Of a stretch of 64,000 bases of DNA, positions 36,127 to 44,216 are shown in pieces (position 1 is the stretch's first letter; each line of letters begins with the position of its first letter). The position numbers and the translations under genes are program-made. The notes under the pieces are model-generated. The model was not told where the DNA came from and made no database searches. It saw nothing but the letters and a program-made list of their open reading frames with translations. The DNA is from Acidobacteriaceae bacterium KBS 83 (GTDB lineage: Bacteria; Acidobacteriota; Terriglobia; Terriglobales; Acidobacteriaceae): assembly GCA_000381585.1 (NCBI GenBank), contig KB906736.1, forward strand, positions 1 through 64,000. Reading direction: 5' to 3'.

Positions 36127-37782
36127 ATGAACTCTTTTCTTAGACGGATCAAGCTCAACCGTCTGGCTCCAACATTTGTCATACTGGCCACTCTCTCCGT
36201 CGGGATCATCATCGGCTCGGTAGCGGTGCACGGCGTGAGAGGCAACGAGAACCAGGTCAATAGTTCTGACGCCACACCGCTGAAGATTCCCAACCCTGTA
36301 CAGTCGGGCACGCAGTTCACGCAGATCGCCAAGGATGTAGGTCCCGCGGTCGTGAACATCTACACCGAGCAGCTGCCCAAGGAGCGCCGTACCACTCGTC
36401 GCCGCAGCGGACCCCAACCGTTGCAACCTAATAACCCTCAGTCGCCTGACGACCAGCAGGGTCCGGATGACGATCAGCAGCAGGGTCCGGATAACTTCCA
36501 GGACTTCTTCAACCGTTTCTTCGGCGGTCCTGGAGGACAGGGACCGGACGATGGCGGCGGCCCGGATGGCGGTGGTGTGCGTGAATCACTCGGCTCCGGC
36601 TTCATCGTCGATGGCCGCGGCTACATCGTCACCAACAACCACGTCGTCGACAAGGCCGACAAAATCTTTGTCAAGCTCTCCACGGATCCGGAGAACCCCA
36701 CCGACCACGGCCGTCCAGCCAAGGTCGTCGGCGTCGATCCCGACACCGACATCGCGGTCATCAAGATCGATGCATCGGGGTCGCTCCCAACTGTAAAGAT
36801 GGGCAACTCCGACGGCACCGAGGTCGGTGAGTGGGTGGTGGCGATCGGTGAGCCGTTTGAGCTTTCGAAGACGGTCACGGCCGGCATCATCTCCGCGAAG
36901 AACCGGACCATCGAGCCCGGCGCGAAGGGGCAGTTCCAGCACTTTCTCCAGACCGACGCCGCCATCAATCCGGGCAACTCCGGCGGCCCGCTCATCAACA
37001 TGGCCGGCCAGGTCATCGGCGTAAATACTGCTATCTACACCCAGTCCGCCGGGTACCAGGGCATCGGCTTCGCCATGCCCTCCAACACCGTTGCTGAGGT
37101 ATACAACGACCTGATCGGCCCCGAGCACAAGGTCGTGCGCGGCTCGATCGGCATCTCCTTCCAGCAGGACCTTCCTGCCGCTGTCGGCCGCGTCTACGGC
37201 TTCAAATCCGGCGTGCTGGTCAGCAGTGTCGCGAAGGGCGGGCCCGCAGAGCAGGCCGGCATCAAGGTCGGTGACATCATCACGTCGGTCGATGGCAAGC
37301 CCATCAAAGACGGTGATGACCTGGTGAACACCATCACAGCGCGTCACCCGGGCTCCACCGCAAAGATCGGCTACCTGCGCAACGGACAGCAGCAGAGCGC
37401 TACCGTGACCATCCAGGACCGCACCAAGACCGTCGGCTCGCTCACGGGGCAAAACAACGCACCGAACGAGAACGGCCCGGGTGAAGAAGAATCGGGTCCG
37501 GACAAGCTCGGCGTCACTGCGGTGAACCTGCCCCAGCAGCTCACCAGCAAGGGTGTACATGGCGTGCTGATCCAGCAGGTGAAGCCTGGGTCGTTCGCCG
37601 ATGAGATTGGTCTGGCACAGGGAGCCGTTATCAACGAGATCAATAAGACGGCTATCAACAACAAGAGCGACTACACCGCTGCGGTTTCTGCCCTGAAGAG
37701 CGGACAGGATGTGGTGGTCAGCATCATCGACCCGCGTCGGCCCGGTAGCGGCAACTTCTACCGCGGTGGCACGCTTCCCTAA
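36127..37782 (+). CDS. Do-type (DegP/HtrA) serine protease
   Basis: The 551-residue protein has one N-terminal membrane anchor (about residues 14-35), a trypsin-like domain, and two PDZ domains. The catalytic triad is visible: His in IVTNNHVVD, Asp in DTDIAVIKID, Ser in NPGNSGGPLIN. PDZ1 contains GVLVSSVAKGGPAEQAGIK and PDZ2 GVLIQQVKPGSFADEIGL. A Gln/Asp/Gly-rich low-complexity stretch (about residues 95-150) sits between the anchor and the protease. It acts in periplasmic protein quality control. ATG 36127 is the only sensible start. Two strong hairpins lie directly after the stop. Confidence 0.94.
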   Translation: MNSFLRRIKLNRLAPTFVILATLSVGIIIGSVAVHGVRGNENQVNSSDATPLKIPNPVQSGTQFTQIAKDVGPAVVNIYTEQLPKERRTTRRRSGPQPLQPNNPQSPDDQQGPDDDQQQGPDNFQDFFNRFFGGPGGQGPDDGGGPDGGGVRESLGSGFIVDGRGYIVTNNHVVDKADKIFVKLSTDPENPTDHGRPAKVVGVDPDTDIAVIKIDASGSLPTVKMGNSDGTEVGEWVVAIGEPFELSKTVTAGIISAKNRTIEPGAKGQFQHFLQTDAAINPGNSGGPLINMAGQVIGVNTAIYTQSAGYQGIGFAMPSNTVAEVYNDLIGPEHKVVRGSIGISFQQDLPAAVGRVYGFKSGVLVSSVAKGGPAEQAGIKVGDIITSVDGKPIKDGDDLVNTITARHPGSTAKIGYLRNGQQQSATVTIQDRTKTVGSLTGQNNAPNENGPGEEESGPDKLGVTAVNLPQQLTSKGVHGVLIQQVKPGSFADEIGLAQGAVINEINKTAINNKSDYTAAVSALKSGQDVVVSIIDPRRPGSGNFYRGGTLP

Positions 37783-37839
37783 GTAACACTTTGGTGTTAC
37801 CCAAGAGGATCGGCACCCACAACTTTCGTGGGTGCCGAT
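37783..37839 (+). terminator. Two consecutive hairpins after the Do-protease gene
   Basis: GTAACAC (37783-37789) pairs with GTGTTAC (37794-37800) across a four-base loop. Just after, a perfect 12-base stem forms: ATCGGCACCCAC (37809-37820) with GTGGGTGCCGAT (37828-37839), seven-base loop. Neither is followed by a long T-run, so this may be a terminator of the Rho-assisted or mRNA-stabilising kind. Confidence 0.55.
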
Positions 37840-37919
37840 TCATGTTCAATTGCATTCTCATGAATATGCCGATAGTCTCTCCAGAACGCGACCTTCCTAC
37901 CCCCGGACGAGGAACCCGC

Positions 37920-38387
37920 ATGCTTCGCTTTTCTGCCGGCAGCACACTGGCCTTGGCCCTCGCTCTCATTGTGTCTCCCGCGCTTGCAGCGCCGACTACG
38001 TCGACTACTTCTGCTCACAAGAGCGGCACGACTAGCCGGGTCCATCGCATCCGGCACCGCATCGCTCATCCGATTGGTCAGCGCGGCATCGCCCCGGAGC
38101 GGGCCACAGAGATCCAGAACGCACTGATCCACCAGAATTATCTGACCGGCTCACCCAGCGGCCAGTGGGACTCCCAGACCGAGGCGGCGATGCAGAAGTA
38201 TCAGGCTGACCACGGATGGCAGACCAAGCTCACGCCGGATTCACGCGCCCTGATCGCGCTCGGCCTCGGCCCCACGACGGCAAGCGGCCCACAGACGCTG
38301 CCTGCGAATACCTACAACTCCACGTCGCAGTCGACTGAACCGGCAGAAGCCGGAACGCTCGCTTCCGTTCACTCGATCTCGCAGTAG
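37920..38387 (+). CDS. Secreted peptidoglycan-binding-domain protein
   Basis: ATG 37920 has GAGGA eight bases upstream and starts a 155-residue exported protein with a signal peptide (hydrophobic about residues 6-24, then ALAAPTTST). After a basic linker (HRIRHRIAHPIGQRG), a PG_binding_1-like unit is visible: ATEIQNALIHQNYLTGSPSG, QWDSQTEAAMQKYQADHGWQ, LTPDSRALIALGLG. It is a wall-binding module without an attached enzyme. The C-terminus is a Ser/Thr-rich tail. Confidence 0.82.
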   Translation: MLRFSAGSTLALALALIVSPALAAPTTSTTSAHKSGTTSRVHRIRHRIAHPIGQRGIAPERATEIQNALIHQNYLTGSPSGQWDSQTEAAMQKYQADHGWQTKLTPDSRALIALGLGPTTASGPQTLPANTYNSTSQSTEPAEAGTLASVHSISQ

Positions 38388-38399
38388 AGACGACTGCAG

Positions 38400-38436
38400 A
38401 CAATAGTGGCCCGCAATCGCGGGCCATTGTAATTTT
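38400..38436. terminator. Bidirectional terminator between convergent genes
   Basis: TGGCCCGC (38407-38414) pairs perfectly with GCGGGCCA (38419-38426) over the loop AATC. ACAA upstream can extend the stem to TTGT downstream. AATTTT follows on the plus strand. It separates the convergent peptidoglycan-binding gene and lysA and can end both. Confidence 0.75.
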
Positions 38437-38448
38437 CGGCTCTGCTCG

Positions 38449-39786
38449 CTACTGCTCATTGCGCAACTGGTCCTCGATTGTCTCGCGTCGGCGCACCAGC
38501 CGCACCCTCCTGCCGTCCACCAGCACTTCTGCCGCGCGGCCACGCGAGTTGTAGTTCGATGCGATCGACATTGCATACGCGCCTGCATCGAGCAGCGCAA
38601 TCAAGGCTCCCGGCTGCGCATCGGGCATCGCTCGGTCACGCGCGAAGAAGTCCCCTGTCTCGCATACCGGGCCCACTACGTCCATGGTCGCGCTTTGCGC
38701 CTCGGCATTCAATGGCCGCTCGACCGAGACGATCTCATGATGCGCGCCATAGAGGGCGGGCCGGATTAGGTCATTCATGCCGGCGTCCGTGACCAGGAAT
38801 TCTTTTGTGCCGTTGCGCTTGCGATAGAGCACGCGCGTCACCAACGCTCCGGCCTGCGCCACCAGAAAACGTCCCGGCTCGAGCAGTAGTCGCACACGCA
38901 GTCCGCGAAGGCCCTCGATGAGCGCCGCCGCATATGCGGCCACCTCCTGTGCTGCATCGAATGTTTCCGCGTCAAGCGGAGCAGCATAGTCGATGCCCAA
39001 ACCGCCGCCCGCATCGACGGAGCGGATTTGAATTCCATCCGTGGCCACTTCCTTCACCAGCGCGCGAACGCGAGCGAGCGCGGCACCGAATGGCGCGGCG
39101 CTGCGGATCTGTGAGCCGATATGCACGCTCACGCCTTCCGGGGACAACCACTTGCTCTTCGCGGCGTGTCCATAGACCTCGCGCGCACGGCTGATGTCGA
39201 TACCGAACTTATGCTCGCGCAGGCCGGTGGAGATATAGGGATGCGTTTCTGCGAAGACATCCGGATTTACCCGCAGCGCCAAGCGTGCTTTTTTGCGCAG
39301 CCTGGCAGCCCGGTCCGCCAGCACCTCAAGTTCCTGCTCGCTCTCCACGTTGAACAGCAGAATGCCGGCGCGAAGCGCCAGGTCCATCTCCTCTGCCGTT
39401 TTTCCGACGCCGGAGAATACGGTCCGCGCCATCGCGCGCTTGTCCGCTCGGCGTACGCGCTCCAGTTCCCCGCCGGAAACGATATCAAAGCCCGCACCTT
39501 CCCGCGCGATCATTCGTAGCAGCGACAGGTTCGCATTCGCCTTCACCGCATAGCAGATCAGGTGGTCCTGCCGCGAAAAATGTTTGCGGAAAAGCGCGAG
39601 CCGTTCGCGCACCTGCGATGCGCTGTAGCAATAGAGCGGCGTGCCATAGCGAGCAGCCAGTTTCGCCACGGGCACCGCATCGCACAGAAGCTGGCCATCG
39701 CGGTCGTAATGAAAGGGCCGCGCCGCGACCCCCGTTGGTTTTTTCGGCAAGTGAGACTTCCTCGTGAGAGATCGGGATGCACTCAT
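38449..39786 (-). CDS. lysA: Diaminopimelate decarboxylase
   Basis: LysA decarboxylates meso-diaminopimelate to lysine using PLP. The 445-residue protein has ICYAVKANANLSLLRMI (PLP lysine), GFDIVSGGELERV, HIGSQI, DAGGGLGIDY, LLEPGRFLVAQAG and the C-terminal CETGDFFARDRAMP (substrate-binding Cys/Glu) and LLDAGAYAMSIASNYNSR. I chose ATG 39786; the frame runs a further 80 codons upstream into the hydrolase gene, without homology. lysA lies 52 bases downstream of the alpha/beta hydrolase gene, in the same direction. Confidence 0.95.
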   Translation of the reverse strand: MSASRSLTRKSHLPKKPTGVAARPFHYDRDGQLLCDAVPVAKLAARYGTPLYCYSASQVRERLALFRKHFSRQDHLICYAVKANANLSLLRMIAREGAGFDIVSGGELERVRRADKRAMARTVFSGVGKTAEEMDLALRAGILLFNVESEQELEVLADRAARLRKKARLALRVNPDVFAETHPYISTGLREHKFGIDISRAREVYGHAAKSKWLSPEGVSVHIGSQIRSAAPFGAALARVRALVKEVATDGIQIRSVDAGGGLGIDYAAPLDAETFDAAQEVAAYAAALIEGLRGLRVRLLLEPGRFLVAQAGALVTRVLYRKRNGTKEFLVTDAGMNDLIRPALYGAHHEIVSVERPLNAEAQSATMDVVGPVCETGDFFARDRAMPDAQPGALIALLDAGAYAMSIASNYNSRGRAAEVLVDGRRVRLVRRRETIEDQLRNEQ

Positions 39787-39838
39787 CTTTTCATAGATGA
39801 ATGGCAACACCTGTGGAGTCGGCACGTCTGCCCCTCGA

Positions 39839-40621
39839 TCAATGCGAAGAGATCTGATCGACAAAACGCCGCAATAGTGCTCCGACCAGGCGCGGCTGCT
39901 CGTAGGGTGCGTAATGCCCCATCTCCTGCAGTAGATAGAACGTCGAGCCGGGAACAGCATTCGCCAGCTCCCGCATCTCAGCCGGGGTTGAGCCGCGATC
40001 GAGCGACGCCGCGAGCACAGCAGTCGGCACATGGATCGTCATTGCCGTGGCCATCGAGTCCGGACGCGCGGCCAGCGCGCGCTGCACCTCGATCGCCGCC
40101 TCCGCCGACATGCGCTCCATCATCGCGCAGAGGCGGTACACAATATCCGGATCGCGCTCCTTTGCCGGCGCGCCAACCAGCGTGTCCAGCATGGCATCGA
40201 AGAACGGTGCAGTTCCCTTTCGCTCAATCCCGGCAATGGTGATTTCCCTCGCCTTTCGTGCTTCCGCCGTATCGGCATGCGGCTTGGCACTGCAGATAGC
40301 CAGCGCGCGCACTCGTTCCGGCGCCTGCCTCCACAATTCATAAAGCAGATAGCCTCCGATGGAACAACCGCAGAAGATGGCGCTTTCGACGGAGAGCGCG
40401 TCCAGCAGCTGGAGGACGGCATGGCCCATCGTCTTCATGCTGGCGGGTTCGTCGCCCAAAGGCGACATCCCATGTCCGGGAAGATCGGGCAGCAACACGC
40501 GGTATTCCGGCTCGAGCAAGGCTGCAGCCGGCTCCCAGAAGCAATGATCGACCGGCGTGGGGTGAAGAAAGACCACGCACGGCCCACTGCCGCGATCCTG
40601 GTGGTGCAGGAGCTCGCTCAT
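39839..40621 (-). CDS. Alpha/beta-fold hydrolase
   Basis: The 260-residue protein shows the alpha/beta hydrolase order: VVFLHPTPVDHCFWEP (oxyanion region), LPDLPGHGMSPLG, the nucleophile elbow GCSIGGYLLYEL (Ser), a late acid in LAASLDRGSTPAEM, and the catalytic His in QEMGHYAPYEQP. Its substrate is unknown. ATG 40621 gives the family-like start (MSELLHHQDRGSGPCVVFLH); the open frame upstream to 40804 overlaps the zinc-ribbon gene and is ignored. Confidence 0.88.
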   Translation of the reverse strand: MSELLHHQDRGSGPCVVFLHPTPVDHCFWEPAAALLEPEYRVLLPDLPGHGMSPLGDEPASMKTMGHAVLQLLDALSVESAIFCGCSIGGYLLYELWRQAPERVRALAICSAKPHADTAEARKAREITIAGIERKGTAPFFDAMLDTLVGAPAKERDPDIVYRLCAMMERMSAEAAIEVQRALAARPDSMATAMTIHVPTAVLAASLDRGSTPAEMRELANAVPGSTFYLLQEMGHYAPYEQPRLVGALLRRFVDQISSH

Positions 40622-40725
40622 GAGGAAAGGCTCAACTCTCTCTGCAGGTGTCCAACCGTGCGAACAAGCACGGCTTCGCGTCGGCAGATCAGACTTCCGC
40701 CGCGGCCATACTATTTGAATACGCC

Positions 40726-41079
40726 TTACACCTGCGGGTTTGTCGGGGGAGGATAGCTGGCAGCAGTCGGCAGCAGTAACGGCTCCTCCGGGGCAGCCAC
40801 CCATAGCACGATATAGAGGACGAGGCCGGCGCCACTAAAGCACGCGAGCAGGACGAAGACCACGCGCACCAGCGTCGGGTCCCATCCGTAGGTGACAGCA
40901 ACCCCCTGGCACACGCCGGCAATCAGGCGTCCCGTGCGCGGACGCACCAGCCGTCGCTGCGATGAGGGCGGCACGGCCTGCGCACCCTGAAATGCCCCAC
41001 CCACGGCGTGTCCGCAGTTCGGACAGTGCCGCGCATCCGTGGCGATCGGTTTGCCACAATTGCTGCAGTAGAACGCCAT
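40726..41079 (-). CDS. Zinc-ribbon plus PspC-domain membrane protein
   Basis: The 117-residue protein begins with a zinc ribbon (MAFYCSNCGKPI and CPNCGHAVGG; four cysteines) and continues with a PspC domain: RLIAGVCQGVAVTYGWDPTL, then a hydrophobic helix (VRVVFVLLACFSGAGLVLYIVLWVAAPEE). PspC-type proteins anchor envelope-stress responses; the rest of the psp system is not nearby. ATG 41079 has GAGG just upstream. Confidence 0.88.
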   Translation of the reverse strand: MAFYCSNCGKPIATDARHCPNCGHAVGGAFQGAQAVPPSSQRRLVRPRTGRLIAGVCQGVAVTYGWDPTLVRVVFVLLACFSGAGLVLYIVLWVAAPEEPLLLPTAASYPPPTNPQV

Positions 41080-41172
41080 CAGCCTCTCTCCCGCATGACA
41101 CTTTCTGGTTCTAACCGGATACAACGCAACAGCATAGCCCGAAGTTCCGTTAGATCGGAACACGAACTCCAC

Positions 41173-42429
41173 TTAACCCTTGTATGGCTCCTTCAGATAA
41201 CGCCGTGCATCCGAAGCCTGCTCGCTCTCTCCCAATGCCAATACATCACGATACGCCGCTTCGGCCTGTTCACGCTTGCCCAATAAGTCATACTCCATGC
41301 CCGCACCAAGCTGCGCCCGCCGCTTCAGATCCGGGCTTACGGTGGGCTGCGCCAGAACCTGCTCGAAGGCATGGGCCGATCCGGCCGCGTCTCTTTGCCC
41401 GCGCAGCGTATCGGCCAGTCCATACCATGCCGTCTGCAGGTGGGCGTTGGTGAAGTAGCCCGGATGCCGCGACTGGTCGAGCAGCGCGCGGTATAGCACA
41501 ATGGCCTGCTGCGCCCTGCCGGCGTCCTTCTGCAGATTGGCCGCTTCGAGCCAAAAGAGAAAATTGTGTGGATACTGCCGCTTCAACGAGTCATTCCACG
41601 CTGCGGCCTCGTCGTACTTGGCCTCGCGGCGCAGGAAAAGGGCCAGTGCGGTCCGCGCTTCCACCGATGTCGTCACGCCATGCTCACCGTCATCGCGCAG
41701 CAGCGCCAGTCCCTTCTCTTTGCTGCCGTGGATGCCCGCCAGGCCTGCCAGGAGCTTGATCGCCCGCGGCAAAGACCCCACGACGTACTGGTGGACCCCG
41801 ACCACCAGCTCGGCGTCGACATAGTTCGCATCGAGTTCAAGAACCTTATCGTTGTCATCGCGCGCCTGCAGCGCCAGGCGCAGGGCGGAGTAAAACGATC
41901 TCTGCACTAGCCCCATGTAGGTGGCATGCAGGCTCTTCGACCAGCCGCGCGCGTAGAGCGCATCCACGTCTTTGGGATTCTTCCGCAACTGCTCCTCGGC
42001 CAGATGAATCGCCTTGTCAGAGAGATCCTCGATTTGGGAGGAAAAGGCCTTGTCCTCGACCACCTGATGCTTGCCGGACAGGAAACCATCGTGCGCGTAG
42101 AGCGTTGTATCCAGCAGATCCATGTCATAGAGCTTATGAAAAAGGACAGTCTCGAGTACGTAGTCGACCGCCATCGGATCGTCCGGATGGACCTGCTCGA
42201 CCTTTTGAAAACCGCGCAGCGCGCCATCGTAATCCAGTGTGTAGAAGCGGTCATAGGCCGCGCGCACCTCAGGCTCCCGATTCAACGGGTTGGTGTGGAT
42301 GACCCGTTCCTCTGCGTGCACGTGAAGAGTCGAGAGCAGCGCCCAAAACAGTGTCCAGACCAGGGCCGCCACGCCGATCTCGCGCCGGGTTCCGGCAGAG
42401 GTACTCCGAGGCCGGCGATCGTACGTCAT
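41173..42429 (-). CDS. Exported TPR-repeat protein
   Basis: ATG 42429 has a ribosome site (CCAGGG) just before it and starts a 418-residue protein with a membrane or signal segment (IGVAALVWTLFWALLSTLHV, about residues 19-38). The rest is helical TPR-like repeats, including YDGALRGFQKVEQVHPDDP, ALYARGWSKSLHATYMGL and AAYRDVLALGESEQASDAR. The role is unknown. The frame is open to 42540; ATG 42483 is an alternative start. It lies 93 bases upstream of the zinc-ribbon gene in the same direction. Confidence 0.75.
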   Translation of the reverse strand: MTYDRRPRSTSAGTRREIGVAALVWTLFWALLSTLHVHAEERVIHTNPLNREPEVRAAYDRFYTLDYDGALRGFQKVEQVHPDDPMAVDYVLETVLFHKLYDMDLLDTTLYAHDGFLSGKHQVVEDKAFSSQIEDLSDKAIHLAEEQLRKNPKDVDALYARGWSKSLHATYMGLVQRSFYSALRLALQARDDNDKVLELDANYVDAELVVGVHQYVVGSLPRAIKLLAGLAGIHGSKEKGLALLRDDGEHGVTTSVEARTALALFLRREAKYDEAAAWNDSLKRQYPHNFLFWLEAANLQKDAGRAQQAIVLYRALLDQSRHPGYFTNAHLQTAWYGLADTLRGQRDAAGSAHAFEQVLAQPTVSPDLKRRAQLGAGMEYDLLGKREQAEAAYRDVLALGESEQASDARRYLKEPYKG

Positions 42430-42720
42430 CCCTGGCCGCCCCTCCTCGATCTTTGTCGGGTACGTCACATTCACAGATCTCATCTTGGATACTGTCAAAA
42501 ATTCAGATTCGGTCAAACATTTGCGGTTTTCACCCTCCATTCATCCCAAACTACGCGTTCCGGGTAGGGTACGCGAATGGGGGAGCGGGCACCCTCTGAT
42601 ATACAGAGACGAAAAATATTAGCTACCGGACGCCGCACGATTTGTTTATGCTTGCAGTCAATTTCGCCGCCTTCTCCGACCGCTCACGCCCAACCCGCAC
42701 TCCAACCCCAGGGGGACGGA

Positions 42721-43236
42721 ATGACCAGGCAAGAAGTAATTCGCCACATTGTTTTACAGGCCCGGTCCAATGGATTCGATTTTCGGTCCTGGTATCGGGC
42801 TTATGCTGCGCCGGAATGGCTAGGTTTCGATGAGGCCATCGACCATCTCTGCCAGGGCCGTAACTGCTATTTGCTGCTCTTCTCGCACGAATTTGCCCAG
42901 GCTTTCTGGAAGGCCGGGCTGCAGATGAGCTTCATGGTGCCTGCAGTCAGCTATCCGCAACGCAGGAAAGATGGCCAGATCGTGACCGTGCACCGACGCG
43001 CCTTTGCCCGCCGGATGCTCAAGGCCGACTCATGGCTGTATCACCTGCGCGAGATGGTGGAGGCGTCCCATCCCCTCAAATACATCCGCCGTTTCGTGGT
43101 CCTCCAGGAGGACGTCGTCGCCGCTCAGCAGCTGCGTCCGGACGCCCCTGCAGGACCGCCAATCCGGGATGACGCCCATGCCGGCAATACCCCTCACCCG
43201 GTAATACTTGAGCGAGGGCCAGCACGGCTGAACTGA
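42721..43236 (+). CDS. Conserved-looking hypothetical protein
   Basis: ATG 42721 is preceded by a G-rich ribosome site (GGGGGACGGA) and gives a 171-residue cytoplasmic protein that I do not recognise. It is compact and rich in aromatic and basic residues: DHLCQGRNCYLLLFSHEFAQ, MSFMVPAVSYPQRRKDGQ, and a basic helix RRAFARRMLKADSWLYHLRE. It converges with thiD, two bases between ends. No catalytic motif is visible. Confidence 0.55.
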   Translation: MTRQEVIRHIVLQARSNGFDFRSWYRAYAAPEWLGFDEAIDHLCQGRNCYLLLFSHEFAQAFWKAGLQMSFMVPAVSYPQRRKDGQIVTVHRRAFARRMLKADSWLYHLREMVEASHPLKYIRRFVVLQEDVVAAQQLRPDAPAGPPIRDDAHAGNTPHPVILERGPARLN

Positions 43237-43238
43237 AG

Positions 43239-44063
43239 CTAGCCAGACCTGGAGGGATCGTATCGGAAGAGGTGGTGCAGCGGACCCCGGCCTTCCCCTA
43301 TGGGGTAGGCGGCTCGCAAAGCCTCAGTGACATAGCGCTTCGCCGCCTCGACCGCATCGGCACCCGCCCTCCCCAGCACCAGCTCCGCCAGCAGCGCGCT
43401 TGAAAAGGCGCATCCCGTCCCGTGGGTCGAGCGCGTTCTTACCCGCTCTCCGGGCAGCCAGCGACCCCCTCCTTCCACCAGCAGATAGTCATCAGGCCGG
43501 TCGAGGTGTCCGCCGGTCACGATGATCGCAAGATCAGGGTTGCCGATGCTAGCCGCCTGCCGGAGCAGGCGCTCGGCAGCGGGCGGCACTCGGTCTCGCG
43601 TCCGAACCTCCACGCCGGTCAGCAGAGCCAACTCGTCGAGGTTCGGCGTCACCCAACCCACCACACCCAGCAGCCGCTCGCGCAACTGGGAGATGCCCTC
43701 CGCGTCTAGAAGCGACGCCCCGGAGCTCGACCGCGACACCGGATCGAGCACCACGCGGTGCCGCAGTTCCGGGCGTGCCCGGAGAAAGTGCTCCGCCTCC
43801 GCTACCAGGCCAGCACTCGCCAGCATCCCCAGCTTGACTCCGGCCAGCGTGATGTCGGCAGCCAGGTGTTCCACCGTTTCGCGAAAAAGCGATGGGCGAA
43901 CTGGCTCGACCGCGCGCACCGCCTGAGTGGATTGGACGGTCAATGCCGTGATCGCGGCGACCCCGTAAATCCCATACGCTGCGAAGGTCTTGAGATCGGC
44001 AGTGACGCCTGCGCCGGACGATGGATCGAATCCCGCGATGGTGAGACACACCGGAGGAGTCAT
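43239..44063 (-). CDS. thiD: Hydroxymethylpyrimidine (phosphate) kinase
   Basis: ThiD phosphorylates HMP and HMP-phosphate in thiamine synthesis. The ribokinase-fold motifs are present: LTIAGFDPSSGAGVTADLKT, AITALTVQST, VKLGMLASAGLV, VLDPVSRSSSGASLL, VTPNLDELALLTG, and the catalytic THGTGCAFSSALLAEL (the Cys and anion hole). I place the start at ATG 44063 (MTPPVCLTIAGFD), the usual N-terminus; ATG 44114 adds 17 residues. No other thi gene is adjacent. Confidence 0.93.
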   Translation of the reverse strand: MTPPVCLTIAGFDPSSGAGVTADLKTFAAYGIYGVAAITALTVQSTQAVRAVEPVRPSLFRETVEHLAADITLAGVKLGMLASAGLVAEAEHFLRARPELRHRVVLDPVSRSSSGASLLDAEGISQLRERLLGVVGWVTPNLDELALLTGVEVRTRDRVPPAAERLLRQAASIGNPDLAIIVTGGHLDRPDDYLLVEGGGRWLPGERVRTRSTHGTGCAFSSALLAELVLGRAGADAVEAAKRYVTEALRAAYPIGEGRGPLHHLFRYDPSRSG

Positions 44064-44216
44064 CGTGCTGTTGACAGGCTTGCGGTTCCCTTCGTTGTTT
44101 TCAGCCCGTTCCATGGTGTGGACCCGTAAATCAGCATGACACAGCAGAAGCATGTCATCTGTAAAGATGATCACTCCCTGATGCCGCGGTCTGAAAGCGC
44201 GCGCTCAGGATCGCGT

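Noticed and set aside
43185-43215. Another copy of the CGGCAATAC repeat
   Set aside because: CCGGCAATACC occurs inside the hypothetical gene at 42721-43236, without the flanking bases; likely chance.
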